The translations under genes and the position numbers were made by a program. The notes under the pieces were generated by a model, which was given only the letters and a program-made list of their open reading frames with translations, was not told the DNA's origin and ran no database searches. Below are positions 45,013 to 53,937 of a stretch of DNA of 64,000 nt, piece after piece. Position 1 is the first letter of the stretch; the number at the start of each line of letters is the position of its first letter. This stretch comes from DATBFG01 sp036558645 (lineage in GTDB: Bacteria > Acidobacteriota > Terriglobia > Terriglobales > Acidobacteriaceae), in contig DATBFG010000064.1 of assembly GCA_036558645.1 (NCBI GenBank), forward strand, positions 1 to 64,000, read 5' to 3'.

Positions 45013-45297
45013 GCTAAACAATTGCAGTCTTGTTAGAACTTTTCAGTACATAAAACCTCCGAGCGCATTGCCCTTTCCGCTTGATTGACGACCCGCCACT
45101 ACCAAGAAATTCTTCTCTTCGACAGTGAATTTCACCGCACTTTCCTATTGTCACCAACCGGAATTGAACATCTTTTTCAACGGTGACCCCACCCTGAGGC
45201 ATCGCTCAGGGAACATACCTCATCGAAGCGCTGTGTGTTTCCTTTGTCTGCATGGATTTAGCCCCGTTTCTCTGACGGATCGGGTGGGACTTAAGCA

Positions 45298-46410
45298 ATG
45301 AACATTCTGGTAACTGGAGGGGCAGGGTTTGTTGGATCTCACACGGTAGACGCCCTAATTGAGCGTGGTCATCACGTGCGGATTTTCGACAACCTGAGCC
45401 CGCAGGTCCACCCCAGCGGAAGGCCTGAATATCTTTCCACGGACGCGGAGTTCGTGCAGGGCGATGTACGCAATCTGACGGCCCTCACGCGTGCCGTGCG
45501 TGGAATGGACGTCATTTACCACTTCGCGGCCGCGGTCGGGGTCGGACAGTCGATGTACGAGATTGCTGACTACACGGCGGTCAACGTGCAGGGTACGGCG
45601 AACCTGCTGCAAGCGATTCTCAATACACGAAGCCACGTAAGAAAGATACTGGTTGCCTCTTCCATGTCGATTTATGGAGAAGGTCGATACAAATGCGAAC
45701 GTTGCGGTAACGTCGCGCCCGCCCCTCGACCTCTGTTCCAGTTGAAGCAACAGCAATGGGAGATTGCGTGTCCCAACTGCAAGCAGGCGGTCATTCCGGT
45801 CCCGACAGACGAAGCTAAGCCGCAACACTGCACATCGGTCTACGCATTGTCCAAGAAAATGCAGGAAGACATGGTTCTCCTATTCGGAAAGACCTATGCG
45901 ATCCCCGCGGTCGCATTCCGCTACTTCAACATCTACGGACCTCGGCAGTCTCTTTCCAATCCTTACACGGGCGTGGCAGCAATTTTCGCTTCGCGTCTCA
46001 TGAACGGTAACCCTCCACTTATTTTTGAGGATGGATTGCAGAAACGCGATTTTGTCAGCGTTCACGATATCGTCCAGGCCAATTTGCTTGCGCTCGAGAG
46101 TGCTCAGGCTGACGGGCTTGCATTGAACACCGGATCGGGCACACAAATCACCATTCGAGAACTAGCTGCGGTCATATCCTCCATGCTGGGTGTCAACACA
46201 CCTTCAGCCGTCACCGGCAAGTATCGAGCGGGCGATATCCGGCACTGCTTTGCTGACGTCTCGTTGATTTCACAAAAACTGGAGTACAGGGCACGGGCAG
46301 GTTTCCGTTGGGGAATTGCCGAGTTAGTAGAGTGGCTGCGTTCGCAGGAGGCTCGTGACCAGGCCGAAGAGGCGTTTGAACATTTGTCCACGCGCGGCCT
46401 GGTGGCGTGA
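45298..46410 (+). CDS. NAD-dependent sugar epimerase/dehydratase with zinc-ribbon insert
   Basis: 370 residues of the extended short-chain dehydrogenase family acting on nucleotide sugars. Present are the NAD motif TGGAGFVGSH (6-15), the catalytic SSMSIYGEG region and YALSK (Tyr182, Lys186). Between them is an insert with two CxxC pairs (C133/C136, C158/C161), as in dTDP-L-rhamnose 4-epimerase (WbiB-like) enzymes. That activity is the best guess; UDP-sugar 4-epimerase is the alternative. The stop is followed within the same operon by two glycosyltransferases, so it likely supplies a sugar donor. Confidence 0.85.
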   Translation: MNILVTGGAGFVGSHTVDALIERGHHVRIFDNLSPQVHPSGRPEYLSTDAEFVQGDVRNLTALTRAVRGMDVIYHFAAAVGVGQSMYEIADYTAVNVQGTANLLQAILNTRSHVRKILVASSMSIYGEGRYKCERCGNVAPAPRPLFQLKQQQWEIACPNCKQAVIPVPTDEAKPQHCTSVYALSKKMQEDMVLLFGKTYAIPAVAFRYFNIYGPRQSLSNPYTGVAAIFASRLMNGNPPLIFEDGLQKRDFVSVHDIVQANLLALESAQADGLALNTGSGTQITIRELAAVISSMLGVNTPSAVTGKYRAGDIRHCFADVSLISQKLEYRARAGFRWGIAELVEWLRSQEARDQAEEAFEHLSTRGLVA

Positions 46411-46451
46411 CGACAGCCGCACAACCGACGAGCAATAGGGAGTCGAAAAGG

Positions 46452-47576
46452 ATGAAACTGTTCGTCTTCGGTTCCAGCCTGACCTCCACGTATTGGAACG
46501 GGGCCGCGACCTACTACCGCGGGATCTACAAGAACCTTCATTGCTTGGGATACGAAATAATCTTTGCTGAGCCGGATGCGTATGGTCGCCAAGCCAGGCG
46601 CGATGCCGATGCAATCGACTATGCGGACGTTCGCGTCTACCAAAGTCCGAATGGAATCGAGCACCTGCTTCAAGAGGCTGTCGGTTGTGCCTTAGTTATT
46701 AAACACAGCGGCGTGGGCGTAGACGATGAATACCTCGAACGGGCAGTTCTCGATTGCAGGTCCACGCAAACAATGGTTGCTTTTTGGGATGTGGATGCAC
46801 CCGCAACGCTGGCCAGAGTCGAATCAAACCCTAAAGATCCATTCCGCAAGTTGATTCCCGAATACGACTGCGTTTTCACCTACGGGGGCGGTCCGCCGGT
46901 GTGCGAACACTATCGTAGGCTTGGAGCGGCATCTTGCCATCCTATCTACAACGGTCTTGATCCCGATACACACCACCCAGTTTCTGCGAACCCAGAACTG
47001 AAATGCGACCTCGCTTTTGTGGGCCACCGATTACCAGACCGCGAACGACGTGTCGATGAATTCTTCTTTCGCGCCGCTCAGCTGGCACCAGAGCTGTCCT
47101 TCATTCTCGGAGGTGAAGGCTGGGGTGGAAAGAAATTGCCTTCCAATGCTTGCTGGATCGGACACGTTGCCAGCACGGCCCATAATCAAGTCAATTGCTC
47201 TGCCCGCATGGTGCTGAATATCAACCGCGAATCCATGGCTGACGTGGGCTTCTCTCCGCCCACTCGGGTATTTGAGGCTGCCGGGGCCGGCGCTTGCGTC
47301 ATCACGGATGCATGGGCGGGTATCGAGCAATTCTTCGTCCCCGAACGGGAAATCCTGCCGGCAAACTCTGCCGAGGAGGTAGTGCATCGGCTGCGCACCA
47401 AAGGCCGAGATGCATCGTCGAACATCGGGTCGGCGATGCGGCGGCGCGCGCTGCGAGATCACACCTACCAACTTCGCGCCCAGCAGGTCCACAGAATTCT
47501 ACAAAACGGCAAAATGGCAGAAAGTTCGGCGAGCGCTCACGCATATCCCGGCCTAGAAGGAGCTTTGCAGCAGTGA
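46452..47576 (+). CDS. CgeB-like glycosyltransferase, first of a tandem pair
   Basis: 374 residues from the ATG at 46452 (GGGAG upstream); a GTG at 46407 that overlaps the epimerase stop is possible, but the paralogue downstream begins at the equivalent MKL position. The fold is GT-B-like: MKLFVFGSSLTS at the start, a central YGGGPPVCEHYRRLGA and FVGHRLPDR region, and a C-terminal donor-binding segment (VGFSPPTRVFEAAGAGACVI, WAGIEQFF). This matches CgeB/DUF3880 glycosyltransferases, known from spore-coat and surface-glycan clusters. The acceptor is unknown. The stop overlaps the next start (GTGA). Confidence 0.82.
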   Translation: MKLFVFGSSLTSTYWNGAATYYRGIYKNLHCLGYEIIFAEPDAYGRQARRDADAIDYADVRVYQSPNGIEHLLQEAVGCALVIKHSGVGVDDEYLERAVLDCRSTQTMVAFWDVDAPATLARVESNPKDPFRKLIPEYDCVFTYGGGPPVCEHYRRLGAASCHPIYNGLDPDTHHPVSANPELKCDLAFVGHRLPDRERRVDEFFFRAAQLAPELSFILGGEGWGGKKLPSNACWIGHVASTAHNQVNCSARMVLNINRESMADVGFSPPTRVFEAAGAGACVITDAWAGIEQFFVPEREILPANSAEEVVHRLRTKGRDASSNIGSAMRRRALRDHTYQLRAQQVHRILQNGKMAESSASAHAYPGLEGALQQ

Positions 47577-48688
47577 AGTTGGTCATCTTCGGTCTGAGCA
47601 TTACCTCTGCATGGGGCAACGGCCATGCCACGACATATCGAGCACTAACTCGTGCGCTGCACGCGCGCGGACACGACATTCTTTTTTTTGAAAGGGACCA
47701 GGAGTGGTACGCAGGAAACCGGGACTTGCCGGAGCCCCCGTTTTGCGACGTTCACCTTTACGAGAATTGGAATGAAGTATTGCCGTCGGTAAAGAAGCAA
47801 TTGCGCGATTGTGATGTCGCGATGGTGGGCTCGTACTTTCCTGATGGCGTCGACGCAACGCAAGAGTTGATCGATGCCGATGTCCCGGTAAAGACATTCT
47901 ATGACATCGATACCCCAATCACTGTGTCACAACTGCGCCGTGGAGACGCGGGGTACTTAAGGGCAGACCAGATCGCAGCTTTCGATCTTTATTTCAGCTT
48001 CACTGGCGGGCCGTTGCTCCTGGAACTGGAAACCAAGTTTGGAGCGCAACGAGCCGTTCCACTATTTTGTTCCTTCGATCCGGATCAATATTTCTCGCGC
48101 GGCATTTCTAGCCGCTACGCCTGCGACCTGAGCTACATGGGAACATATGCTTCTGATCGGCAGTCCAAACTCGAGATGCTGTTTTGCACGCCAGCGCGGA
48201 GTCTGCCCGATTACAGGTTTCTCCTCGCCGGTGCGCAATATCCATCGAGAGCACGATGGCCCAAAAACGTACGCCGCATTACACACCTATCGCCTCGATG
48301 GCATGCTCACCTGTATTCATCCTCGCGGTTTGTGCTGAATTTGACGCGCCAGGAAATGGTCGCCGTCGGCTACTCTCCCTCCGTTCGGCTGTTCGAGGCT
48401 GCGGCCTGCGGATCGGTCATCGTGTCGGACAATTGGCTCGGCATGGAGAACTTCTTCACGCCAGGGGAGGAAATTCTGCTCGCCAACAACTCAGACGATG
48501 TTGTCAGCTACCTGAAGAGCGATGACGTCCAATTTGCCGAGGTCGGACGACGGGCTCAGCAACGAGTTCTAGAGGAGCAGACATCGCGCCACCGCGCAGA
48601 GCAGTTTGAATCGTACGTCTCAACCGCACAGCAAAGGCATTTTGCCTCGCATGCCGACGCTAAAGATGCAGTATTAACCTCCCGCTAG
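47573..48688 (+). CDS. CgeB-like glycosyltransferase, second of a tandem pair
   Basis: 371 residues from the GTG at 47573, which overlaps the upstream stop by 4 bases (GTGA); AAGGAG stands 10 bases before it. The open frame extends to 47294 but that part lies inside the previous gene in another frame. Layout and motifs repeat the preceding paralogue: MKLVIFGLSITSAWGNG, a YFSFTGGPLLLELE segment, then YMGTYASDR and the donor-binding VGYSPSVRLFEAAACGSVI and WLGMENFF. The two proteins are clearly diverged duplicates and probably act in sequence on one glycan. Confidence 0.83.
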   Translation: MKLVIFGLSITSAWGNGHATTYRALTRALHARGHDILFFERDQEWYAGNRDLPEPPFCDVHLYENWNEVLPSVKKQLRDCDVAMVGSYFPDGVDATQELIDADVPVKTFYDIDTPITVSQLRRGDAGYLRADQIAAFDLYFSFTGGPLLLELETKFGAQRAVPLFCSFDPDQYFSRGISSRYACDLSYMGTYASDRQSKLEMLFCTPARSLPDYRFLLAGAQYPSRARWPKNVRRITHLSPRWHAHLYSSSRFVLNLTRQEMVAVGYSPSVRLFEAAACGSVIVSDNWLGMENFFTPGEEILLANNSDDVVSYLKSDDVQFAEVGRRAQQRVLEEQTSRHRAEQFESYVSTAQQRHFASHADAKDAVLTSR

Positions 48689-48738
48689 TCGTCCCGCAAC
48701 TTGAGAGCGATGTCCTTCATACAGTTGGTGCTGAACAA

Positions 48739-49770
48739 TCAGGCTGCCTCTGGAATCGAGGCGTGGTGGGAGGCGTTGCTGTAGATCGAGTCTAGCACTC
48801 TTGCGACCTCACTCACTCTCGTGATCGCCGGATCAAACACGTTACTTCGTCCTAATTGCTTTGCCCACGCCACAGCGGCACGTCCTCCCCAGGCATCCGG
48901 CGGAGCAGCAAGTAACTTGCGTGAGCCGCCACGGAATTCTTCCGCCACGAAGTCATAGAACGAGCCGTTTAGGTTGCGGAAGCTCAATCCACCTTCGGTA
49001 CCGTAGAAGGTAGCTGAGATGACGGCATCACATCCAGCTTGGATCTTCCAGGAGCACGCCAGATTGACGACTGTGTTGCAGTCGAGATCGAAGGTTGCGG
49101 TCGCGTAATCCTCAACCTGTTCCAGCGAAGAAAGCACTTTGCCCGCGGCAAACAATCTGCTGGTGACGTGCTCAACCTTGGGGAAACCTAACGTCCACAG
49201 TGCAAGATCGACCAGATGAACGCCCAGATCCATGACGCATCCGCCACCGGAGAGCTTCGGGTCATAGAACCATGCCCTGTCCGGACCATACGCATTGTGA
49301 AAGACAAGATCACACGCATAGACGTGCCCGATTCCTGCGCGCGAGATGATGTCTCGAATTTGGCGCATCCCGTACGTGAAGCGGTAGGAAAGATCCACTC
49401 CCAACAAGCGATCCGCATTTTCTGCTGCACGCACAATCGATTTGAGCTCAGCTTCAGTTCTGCCCAGCGGTTTTTGGCAAAATACTGCGAACCCCCGTTC
49501 GAGGGCGCGGATGCTTTGCTCGGCGTGTAGCGCGCTGGGCGTAGCAATTACGACGCCGTCGAGATCACATTCCAGCAACTCGTCAAAACTCGATGCGATG
49601 CGTGCGTCCGGAACAATCCGCGAAGTTTGGTCAATGCATTCCGATGAACTGTCGCAAATGTAGGCAACATCCGCTTCCCCACTCTCTGCGATGCGTTCCA
49701 TCCGGTGTCGGCCAATCCATCCCGTTCCCAAGAAACCGAGGCGGGGACGGCGACCTGCGCTACTGCTCAT
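48739..49770 (-). CDS. Gfo/Idh/MocA-family NAD(P)-dependent oxidoreductase
   Basis: 343 residues. An N-terminal Rossmann motif LGFLGTGWIGRHRMERIAES and the DGVVIATPSALHAEQSIRAL strand lead to FCQKPLGR, which replaces the usual EKP but keeps the catalytic lysine. The C-terminal half has GGGCVMDLGVHLVDLALW with the family's histidine. It oxidises or reduces a ring hydroxyl of a sugar or inositol. Its start overlaps the end of the upstream alcohol dehydrogenase gene by 11 bases, so the two enzymes probably act in one pathway. It is convergent with the glycosyltransferase gene. Confidence 0.88.
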   Translation of the reverse strand: MSSSAGRRPRLGFLGTGWIGRHRMERIAESGEADVAYICDSSSECIDQTSRIVPDARIASSFDELLECDLDGVVIATPSALHAEQSIRALERGFAVFCQKPLGRTEAELKSIVRAAENADRLLGVDLSYRFTYGMRQIRDIISRAGIGHVYACDLVFHNAYGPDRAWFYDPKLSGGGCVMDLGVHLVDLALWTLGFPKVEHVTSRLFAAGKVLSSLEQVEDYATATFDLDCNTVVNLACSWKIQAGCDAVISATFYGTEGGLSFRNLNGSFYDFVAEEFRGGSRKLLAAPPDAWGGRAAVAWAKQLGRSNVFDPAITRVSEVARVLDSIYSNASHHASIPEAA

Positions 49771-50719
49771 AAATCACCAAAGCTTTCACGAATCCGTCAG
49801 GGCGATCGCGCGTAGCGTCGAAAGCCGCCGCGAGTCCTTCAAGTGGGTAACGGTGTGTAAGGAGTGGCGATGGATCGAGCTGTTTCCTGACGACAACATC
49901 AATTGCGTTGCGGATTCCTGCCGTGTACGCTTCCAAGCCGCGTTCGTGCGCATTGATGACGTCGAGGCCCTTCCAGTTCCACATCTGCATATTCACCTGG
50001 CGAGGACCATCCTGATGGTATCCGGCGATGACGAGTCTTCCTCGCTCACAAACTAATTCGCCCGCAAGATCTAGCGGCCACTGCTTCCCTACCGACTCAA
50101 TCACGCAATCACAACCTCGGCCATCCGTAAGCTGCTTCACTTGATCGATGATCTTGTAGTGATCGTCCATCGTAATAACTTCGTCCGCTCCCAATCGTCT
50201 CGCGAGTTCGAGGGAACCGCGACGGCGGGAAATTGCCAATACCCGAGCACCTGCAATGTGCGCAAGCCGCGTTAGCGTCGCGCCAAGGAACCCAATACCG
50301 ACGATGGCAGCGGTCTCGCCGCGGACAATGCGGCTTCTCGCGAGGATGTTCATGGCGCAGCCGAAGGCTTCGCCCGGGAATGCGTCACTCGCCAGCTCGC
50401 TTGGAAGTTTGACGACTGCCTCAACTGGAGCAACGTCGTACTCGGCGTAGGCATGATAGGAAACCAGCGCAACGTGGTCTCCGCGCTGAAGATCGCCCGT
50501 TCCGTCACCAATCGCATCCACAACTCCCCACCCCTCATGGCCCAGGCCGCCCGGTTCGGTGGGATATTGGCTCCACGGCATGCCAATCCAGTTGGGGATG
50601 TTGGAGGCACAAACTCCGCAGCCCTCGAGTCGTACTCTCACCTGTCCTCGACCAGGCTCAGGCAGAGGAACCTCTTGCAGAGTCACACTCCCCGGCCCGG
50701 TCAACACAGCTGCGCGCAT
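49760..50719 (-). CDS. Medium-chain zinc-type alcohol dehydrogenase
   Basis: 319 residues from the ATG at 50719 (ATG at 50737 is also possible). Catalytic zinc ligands are Cys37 in EGCGVCASN and His61/Glu62 in GLGHEGWG, with the NAD motif VGIGFLGATLTRLA. The four-cysteine structural zinc lobe of classical enzymes is missing: after GHE the chain runs straight through GDGTGDLQRGDHVALVSYHA. It probably oxidises a polyol or cyclitol, or reduces a keto-sugar, together with the overlapping Gfo/Idh/MocA gene. Both stand on the strand opposite to the glycosyltransferases. Confidence 0.85.
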   Translation of the reverse strand: MRAAVLTGPGSVTLQEVPLPEPGRGQVRVRLEGCGVCASNIPNWIGMPWSQYPTEPGGLGHEGWGVVDAIGDGTGDLQRGDHVALVSYHAYAEYDVAPVEAVVKLPSELASDAFPGEAFGCAMNILARSRIVRGETAAIVGIGFLGATLTRLAHIAGARVLAISRRRGSLELARRLGADEVITMDDHYKIIDQVKQLTDGRGCDCVIESVGKQWPLDLAGELVCERGRLVIAGYHQDGPRQVNMQMWNWKGLDVINAHERGLEAYTAGIRNAIDVVVRKQLDPSPLLTHRYPLEGLAAAFDATRDRPDGFVKALVIYEQ

Positions 50720-50943
50720 TTCTCGTAGCGAAGTCATACTGAGGGCAATCCGCCTACTCTGGATTGTTATTCTCAGATGCTGTAAAGGGTGTCCGCGTCA
50801 CCCGCCCCAATGCGTGCCTTCTAAACTGTGGCCGGTGCATTCTTGCACTCAGATGCACCATCTTGCGACTAGAGGATGACAAGAGAAAATGAGTGCGACC
50901 TATGCTGCTGATCTGATAGGCTCCTTTGTCTTTGGAGAGCGGA

Positions 50944-52656
50944 ATGGCAATTACGCGTCGGAAATGGATGGGTTTAGCAGCAGCCGCCGGCATCGCCGCC
51001 GGCAGCCGTTTTTCAATCACCGAAGCATTCGCCGGACAGTCATCGGGAAAGTATTCTTCGGCCTGGAGTGCACTCGATGGGTTCATCCGCGAGTACATAA
51101 AGTCGATGAACGCTCCCGGCATGACACTCGTTCTGGCCGACCGTGACGGGATCCAACGAATCGCAACCTACGGGTTCACCGATCCCCAATCCAAGCAGTC
51201 AGTCCAGCCGAATGAGCTTTTCGAGATTGGGTCGATTACCAAGTCTTTTCTAGCGATCGTTCTGCTTCAGTTGCACGATGAAAACAAGCTCGATCTGCAG
51301 AAGCCTGTCCTCGAATACTTGCCCTGGTGGAGGATCGACGCGAAGTATGGCGCCATTACTACGCACCACTTATTGACCCATACCTCCGGACTCGACAGTG
51401 GTCCACTTTTCCTTAGCGACGCTGCTTTAAAGCACCGCTCCGCGTACGCACCCGGCGAACACTTTCATTACAACAACATGGCTTTCTCTACCATGGGATA
51501 CCTGGTCGAAGCACTCGACGGTCGCCCATTCTCCGCGGCAGTCAAGGCACGCGTTTTCGAACCGTTGGGAATGACCGCGTCGGAACCGGTCATCACCTTC
51601 GATATCCGATCGCGGCTGGCAAAGAACTGGTGGTCGTATATGGGCGATCGCCACTATCCGCGCTACGGAGCGCTTTGCGAAGCTCCACAGATCGTTATTA
51701 CGGAAGCAGCAGGATCGATCGCGTCTACTCCCCACGACATGGGACTCTACATTCAGATGATCGCCAATGCTGGCAAGGGGCCAAAGGGCAGGATCATCTC
51801 CGAGCAGGGTTGGGCGATGTTCAGCAAGCCGTGGATCAAGGCGGAGGAATTCGGGCCAACCGCCAGCTACGGCTACGGAATCGCGGTCGACAAGCTCGAA
51901 GATCATACGATTCTGCGGCACACCGGAGGCATGGTTTCCTTTGCCTCTGCCCTGCAGATCGACGTGGACGCTGGAGTCGGTGCATTCGCCTCCATTAATG
52001 CAATGCAGGGATATCGTCCGAACCCGCCTGTGCTGTATGCGCACCAACTGATGCGAGCCCTGGGCGAGAAGAAAAAGCTGCCAACCGCGCCGGAGCTGAC
52101 CTCACCTACCAAGGCTCCCGAGGCCGCGGACTATGCAGGCACCTTCAAGAGTTCCGATGGACGCACGCTTCAGTTCACCGCCAAAGATCAGCAATTGTTC
52201 GTTGCGGTCAACGGTGCTTCGATTGTGCTTGAAAATGAGGGCGACGGTAAGTTTCTTGCGGCTCATCCCTCGTTCGATCGCTACGCCTTTGTGTTTGCCC
52301 GTGCAGATGAGAAGGATCCTAAGTCGCCTGTGGTCGAAGTTGGCTGGGGACCTGATTGGTACACGAACGAAAAGTACAAAGGTCCGAGGCAGTTCGATCA
52401 TCCAGCGGAATGGAACACCTATATTGGACACTATCGGAACGAAAGCCCGTGGAATGGGAGCATTCGCCTGGTGGTCCGAAAAGGCAAATTGATGATTGAT
52501 GGTGAAGTGAAGTTGGAGCTTGCGCCCGACGGCGTATTCCGCTTCACCGATGACGAATGGAATACGGAGTGGATCAAGTTCTTCGACGGAGCACAGGGGA
52601 AGGCCATGCGGCTGAAGTTATCCGGGGAGGACTTCTGGCGAGTTGACGCGGCATAG
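50944..52656 (+). CDS. Tat-exported serine hydrolase, class C beta-lactamase-like
   Basis: 570 residues from the ATG at 50944 (GGAGA upstream); the ATG at 50926 is in a poorer context. A twin-arginine signal (ITRRKWMGLAAAAG) exports it. The beta-lactamase/transpeptidase fold carries SITK (Ser97, Lys100), a YNN tyrosine motif and HTGG in place of KTG, as in PBP4*/esterase-type relatives. A lipocalin-like beta-rich region of about 200 residues follows (AADYAGTFKSSDGRTLQF, TYIGHYRNESPWNGS). It may act as peptidase or esterase in the periplasm; beta-lactam resistance is not implied. Confidence 0.87.
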   Translation: MAITRRKWMGLAAAAGIAAGSRFSITEAFAGQSSGKYSSAWSALDGFIREYIKSMNAPGMTLVLADRDGIQRIATYGFTDPQSKQSVQPNELFEIGSITKSFLAIVLLQLHDENKLDLQKPVLEYLPWWRIDAKYGAITTHHLLTHTSGLDSGPLFLSDAALKHRSAYAPGEHFHYNNMAFSTMGYLVEALDGRPFSAAVKARVFEPLGMTASEPVITFDIRSRLAKNWWSYMGDRHYPRYGALCEAPQIVITEAAGSIASTPHDMGLYIQMIANAGKGPKGRIISEQGWAMFSKPWIKAEEFGPTASYGYGIAVDKLEDHTILRHTGGMVSFASALQIDVDAGVGAFASINAMQGYRPNPPVLYAHQLMRALGEKKKLPTAPELTSPTKAPEAADYAGTFKSSDGRTLQFTAKDQQLFVAVNGASIVLENEGDGKFLAAHPSFDRYAFVFARADEKDPKSPVVEVGWGPDWYTNEKYKGPRQFDHPAEWNTYIGHYRNESPWNGSIRLVVRKGKLMIDGEVKLELAPDGVFRFTDDEWNTEWIKFFDGAQGKAMRLKLSGEDFWRVDAA

Positions 52657-52826
52657 AGTCCACCCCTCCGCCGCCGTTAGGCTTTCGATAAATTCCCGAG
52701 TTGGGCCACCCCTTGTGCTTCGTCTGTCTCGGTAATTCCCGAACGTATTACAATGAAAGGCTGCCCGCTCCGTCGGCCTGAGCGGCGGATGTCTTCTCTT
52801 AAATCACGCAATTATTGGAGGATTTC

Positions 52827-53834
52827 ATGAAGCTCACCCCCGGAAAACTGACCGGCTTACGAAATGTGTCGACCGAGCGCGGTGTAATTGCCGCTGCCGC
52901 CATGGATCAACGCGGCTCACTGCAAAAGTCATTGGCCAAGGAGAAAGGCGCTACCGTCGACGATGCCATGATGCAAGAGTTCAAGACGCTCGTGACCGAA
53001 GTCCTCACTCCTCATGCCAGCGCAATTCTGCTCGATCCTGAGTGGGGACTGCCGGCATCAAAGCGTCGCGCTAAGAATGCGGGACTGTTGCTCGCGTACG
53101 AGAAGACCGGTTACGACAAGACCGGTCCCGGCCGCCTTCCGGACTTGCTCAACCACTGGTCCGTCAAGCGATTGAAAGAGTCAGGCGCGGACTGCTGCAA
53201 GATTCTGCTTTATTACACGCCTTTCGATCCGAAGGAAATCAACGATCAGAAGCACGCTTGGGTTGAGCGCATCGGCGATGAATGCCGCACAAACGATATC
53301 CCATTCTTCCTCGAATTCGTGGGCTACGAAGAGGGCGCCGACGAGAAGGGCCTCGAGTACGCCAAAAAGAAACCGCAGATCGTGACCGAGAGCATGCGCG
53401 AATTCAGCAAGGACCGCTACGGCGTGGACGTGCTGAAAGTTGAAGTTCCGGTAAATATGAAGTTCGTGGAAGGCGCCAAGGTATATGCCGGGCAGAAGGC
53501 ATACAGCAAGAAGGAAGCCACCGATCATTTCCTGAAGGCCGCGACCGCCGCTACGAAGCCTTTTATTTACCTGTCGGCCGGCGTGAGCAATGCTGAATTC
53601 ACTGAAGCCCTGGAGTTGGCGGCCGAATCCGGAGTCAAGTTCAATGGCGTCCTGTGCGGACGCGCCACCTGGAAAGATGGCATTCCTGTATACGCAAAGC
53701 AGGGACCCGACGCCTTCCGCAAGTGGTTAGAGACCGAGGGCGTCAAGAACATCAACAATGTCAACGATCGACTGAAGGCCGCCAGCCCATGGTACCCGGT
53801 GTACGGTGTGGAACCGGCCATGGTCGGCGCATAG
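52827..53834 (+). CDS. lacD: LacD-like tagatose-1,6-bisphosphate aldolase family protein
   Basis: 335 residues from the ATG at 52827, which GGAGG precedes at 5 bases; a TTG at 52815 lies inside that site. The sequence follows the class I LacD aldolase family: AAAAMDQRGSLQKSL, LLDPEWGLPA, the KILLYYTP strand, and DVLKVEVPVN with the Schiff-base lysine, then FIYLSAGVSNAEF and GVLCGRATWKDG, which bind the phosphate. It would cleave tagatose-1,6-bisphosphate (or other ketose bisphosphates). No other lac or tagatose gene is near, so its physiological substrate is open. It is followed by a hairpin. Confidence 0.87.
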   Translation: MKLTPGKLTGLRNVSTERGVIAAAAMDQRGSLQKSLAKEKGATVDDAMMQEFKTLVTEVLTPHASAILLDPEWGLPASKRRAKNAGLLLAYEKTGYDKTGPGRLPDLLNHWSVKRLKESGADCCKILLYYTPFDPKEINDQKHAWVERIGDECRTNDIPFFLEFVGYEEGADEKGLEYAKKKPQIVTESMREFSKDRYGVDVLKVEVPVNMKFVEGAKVYAGQKAYSKKEATDHFLKAATAATKPFIYLSAGVSNAEFTEALELAAESGVKFNGVLCGRATWKDGIPVYAKQGPDAFRKWLETEGVKNINNVNDRLKAASPWYPVYGVEPAMVGA

Positions 53835-53850
53835 GTTTTCTCTCCTCCTT

Positions 53851-53874
53851 ATGGCGGGTCCGCGGACCCGCCAT
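53851..53874 (+). terminator. Terminator-like hairpin after the aldolase gene
   Basis: ATGGCGGGTCC (53851-53861) is followed after GC by its exact complement (53864-53874). The stem is at least 9 bp with a CCGCGG tip, and begins 16 bases after the aldolase stop. It lacks a T-tract. Confidence 0.6.
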
Positions 53875-53937
53875 ATTCACGTCCGAAATTGGCTGGTTCG
53901 CTACTATCCAGAAATCCGCCCGGCATAGAATCATGTT

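Noticed and set aside
50944..52656. Antibiotic-resistance beta-lactamase
   Set aside because: HTGG motif, long C-terminal extension and Tat signal match esterase/peptidase-type relatives rather than AmpC.
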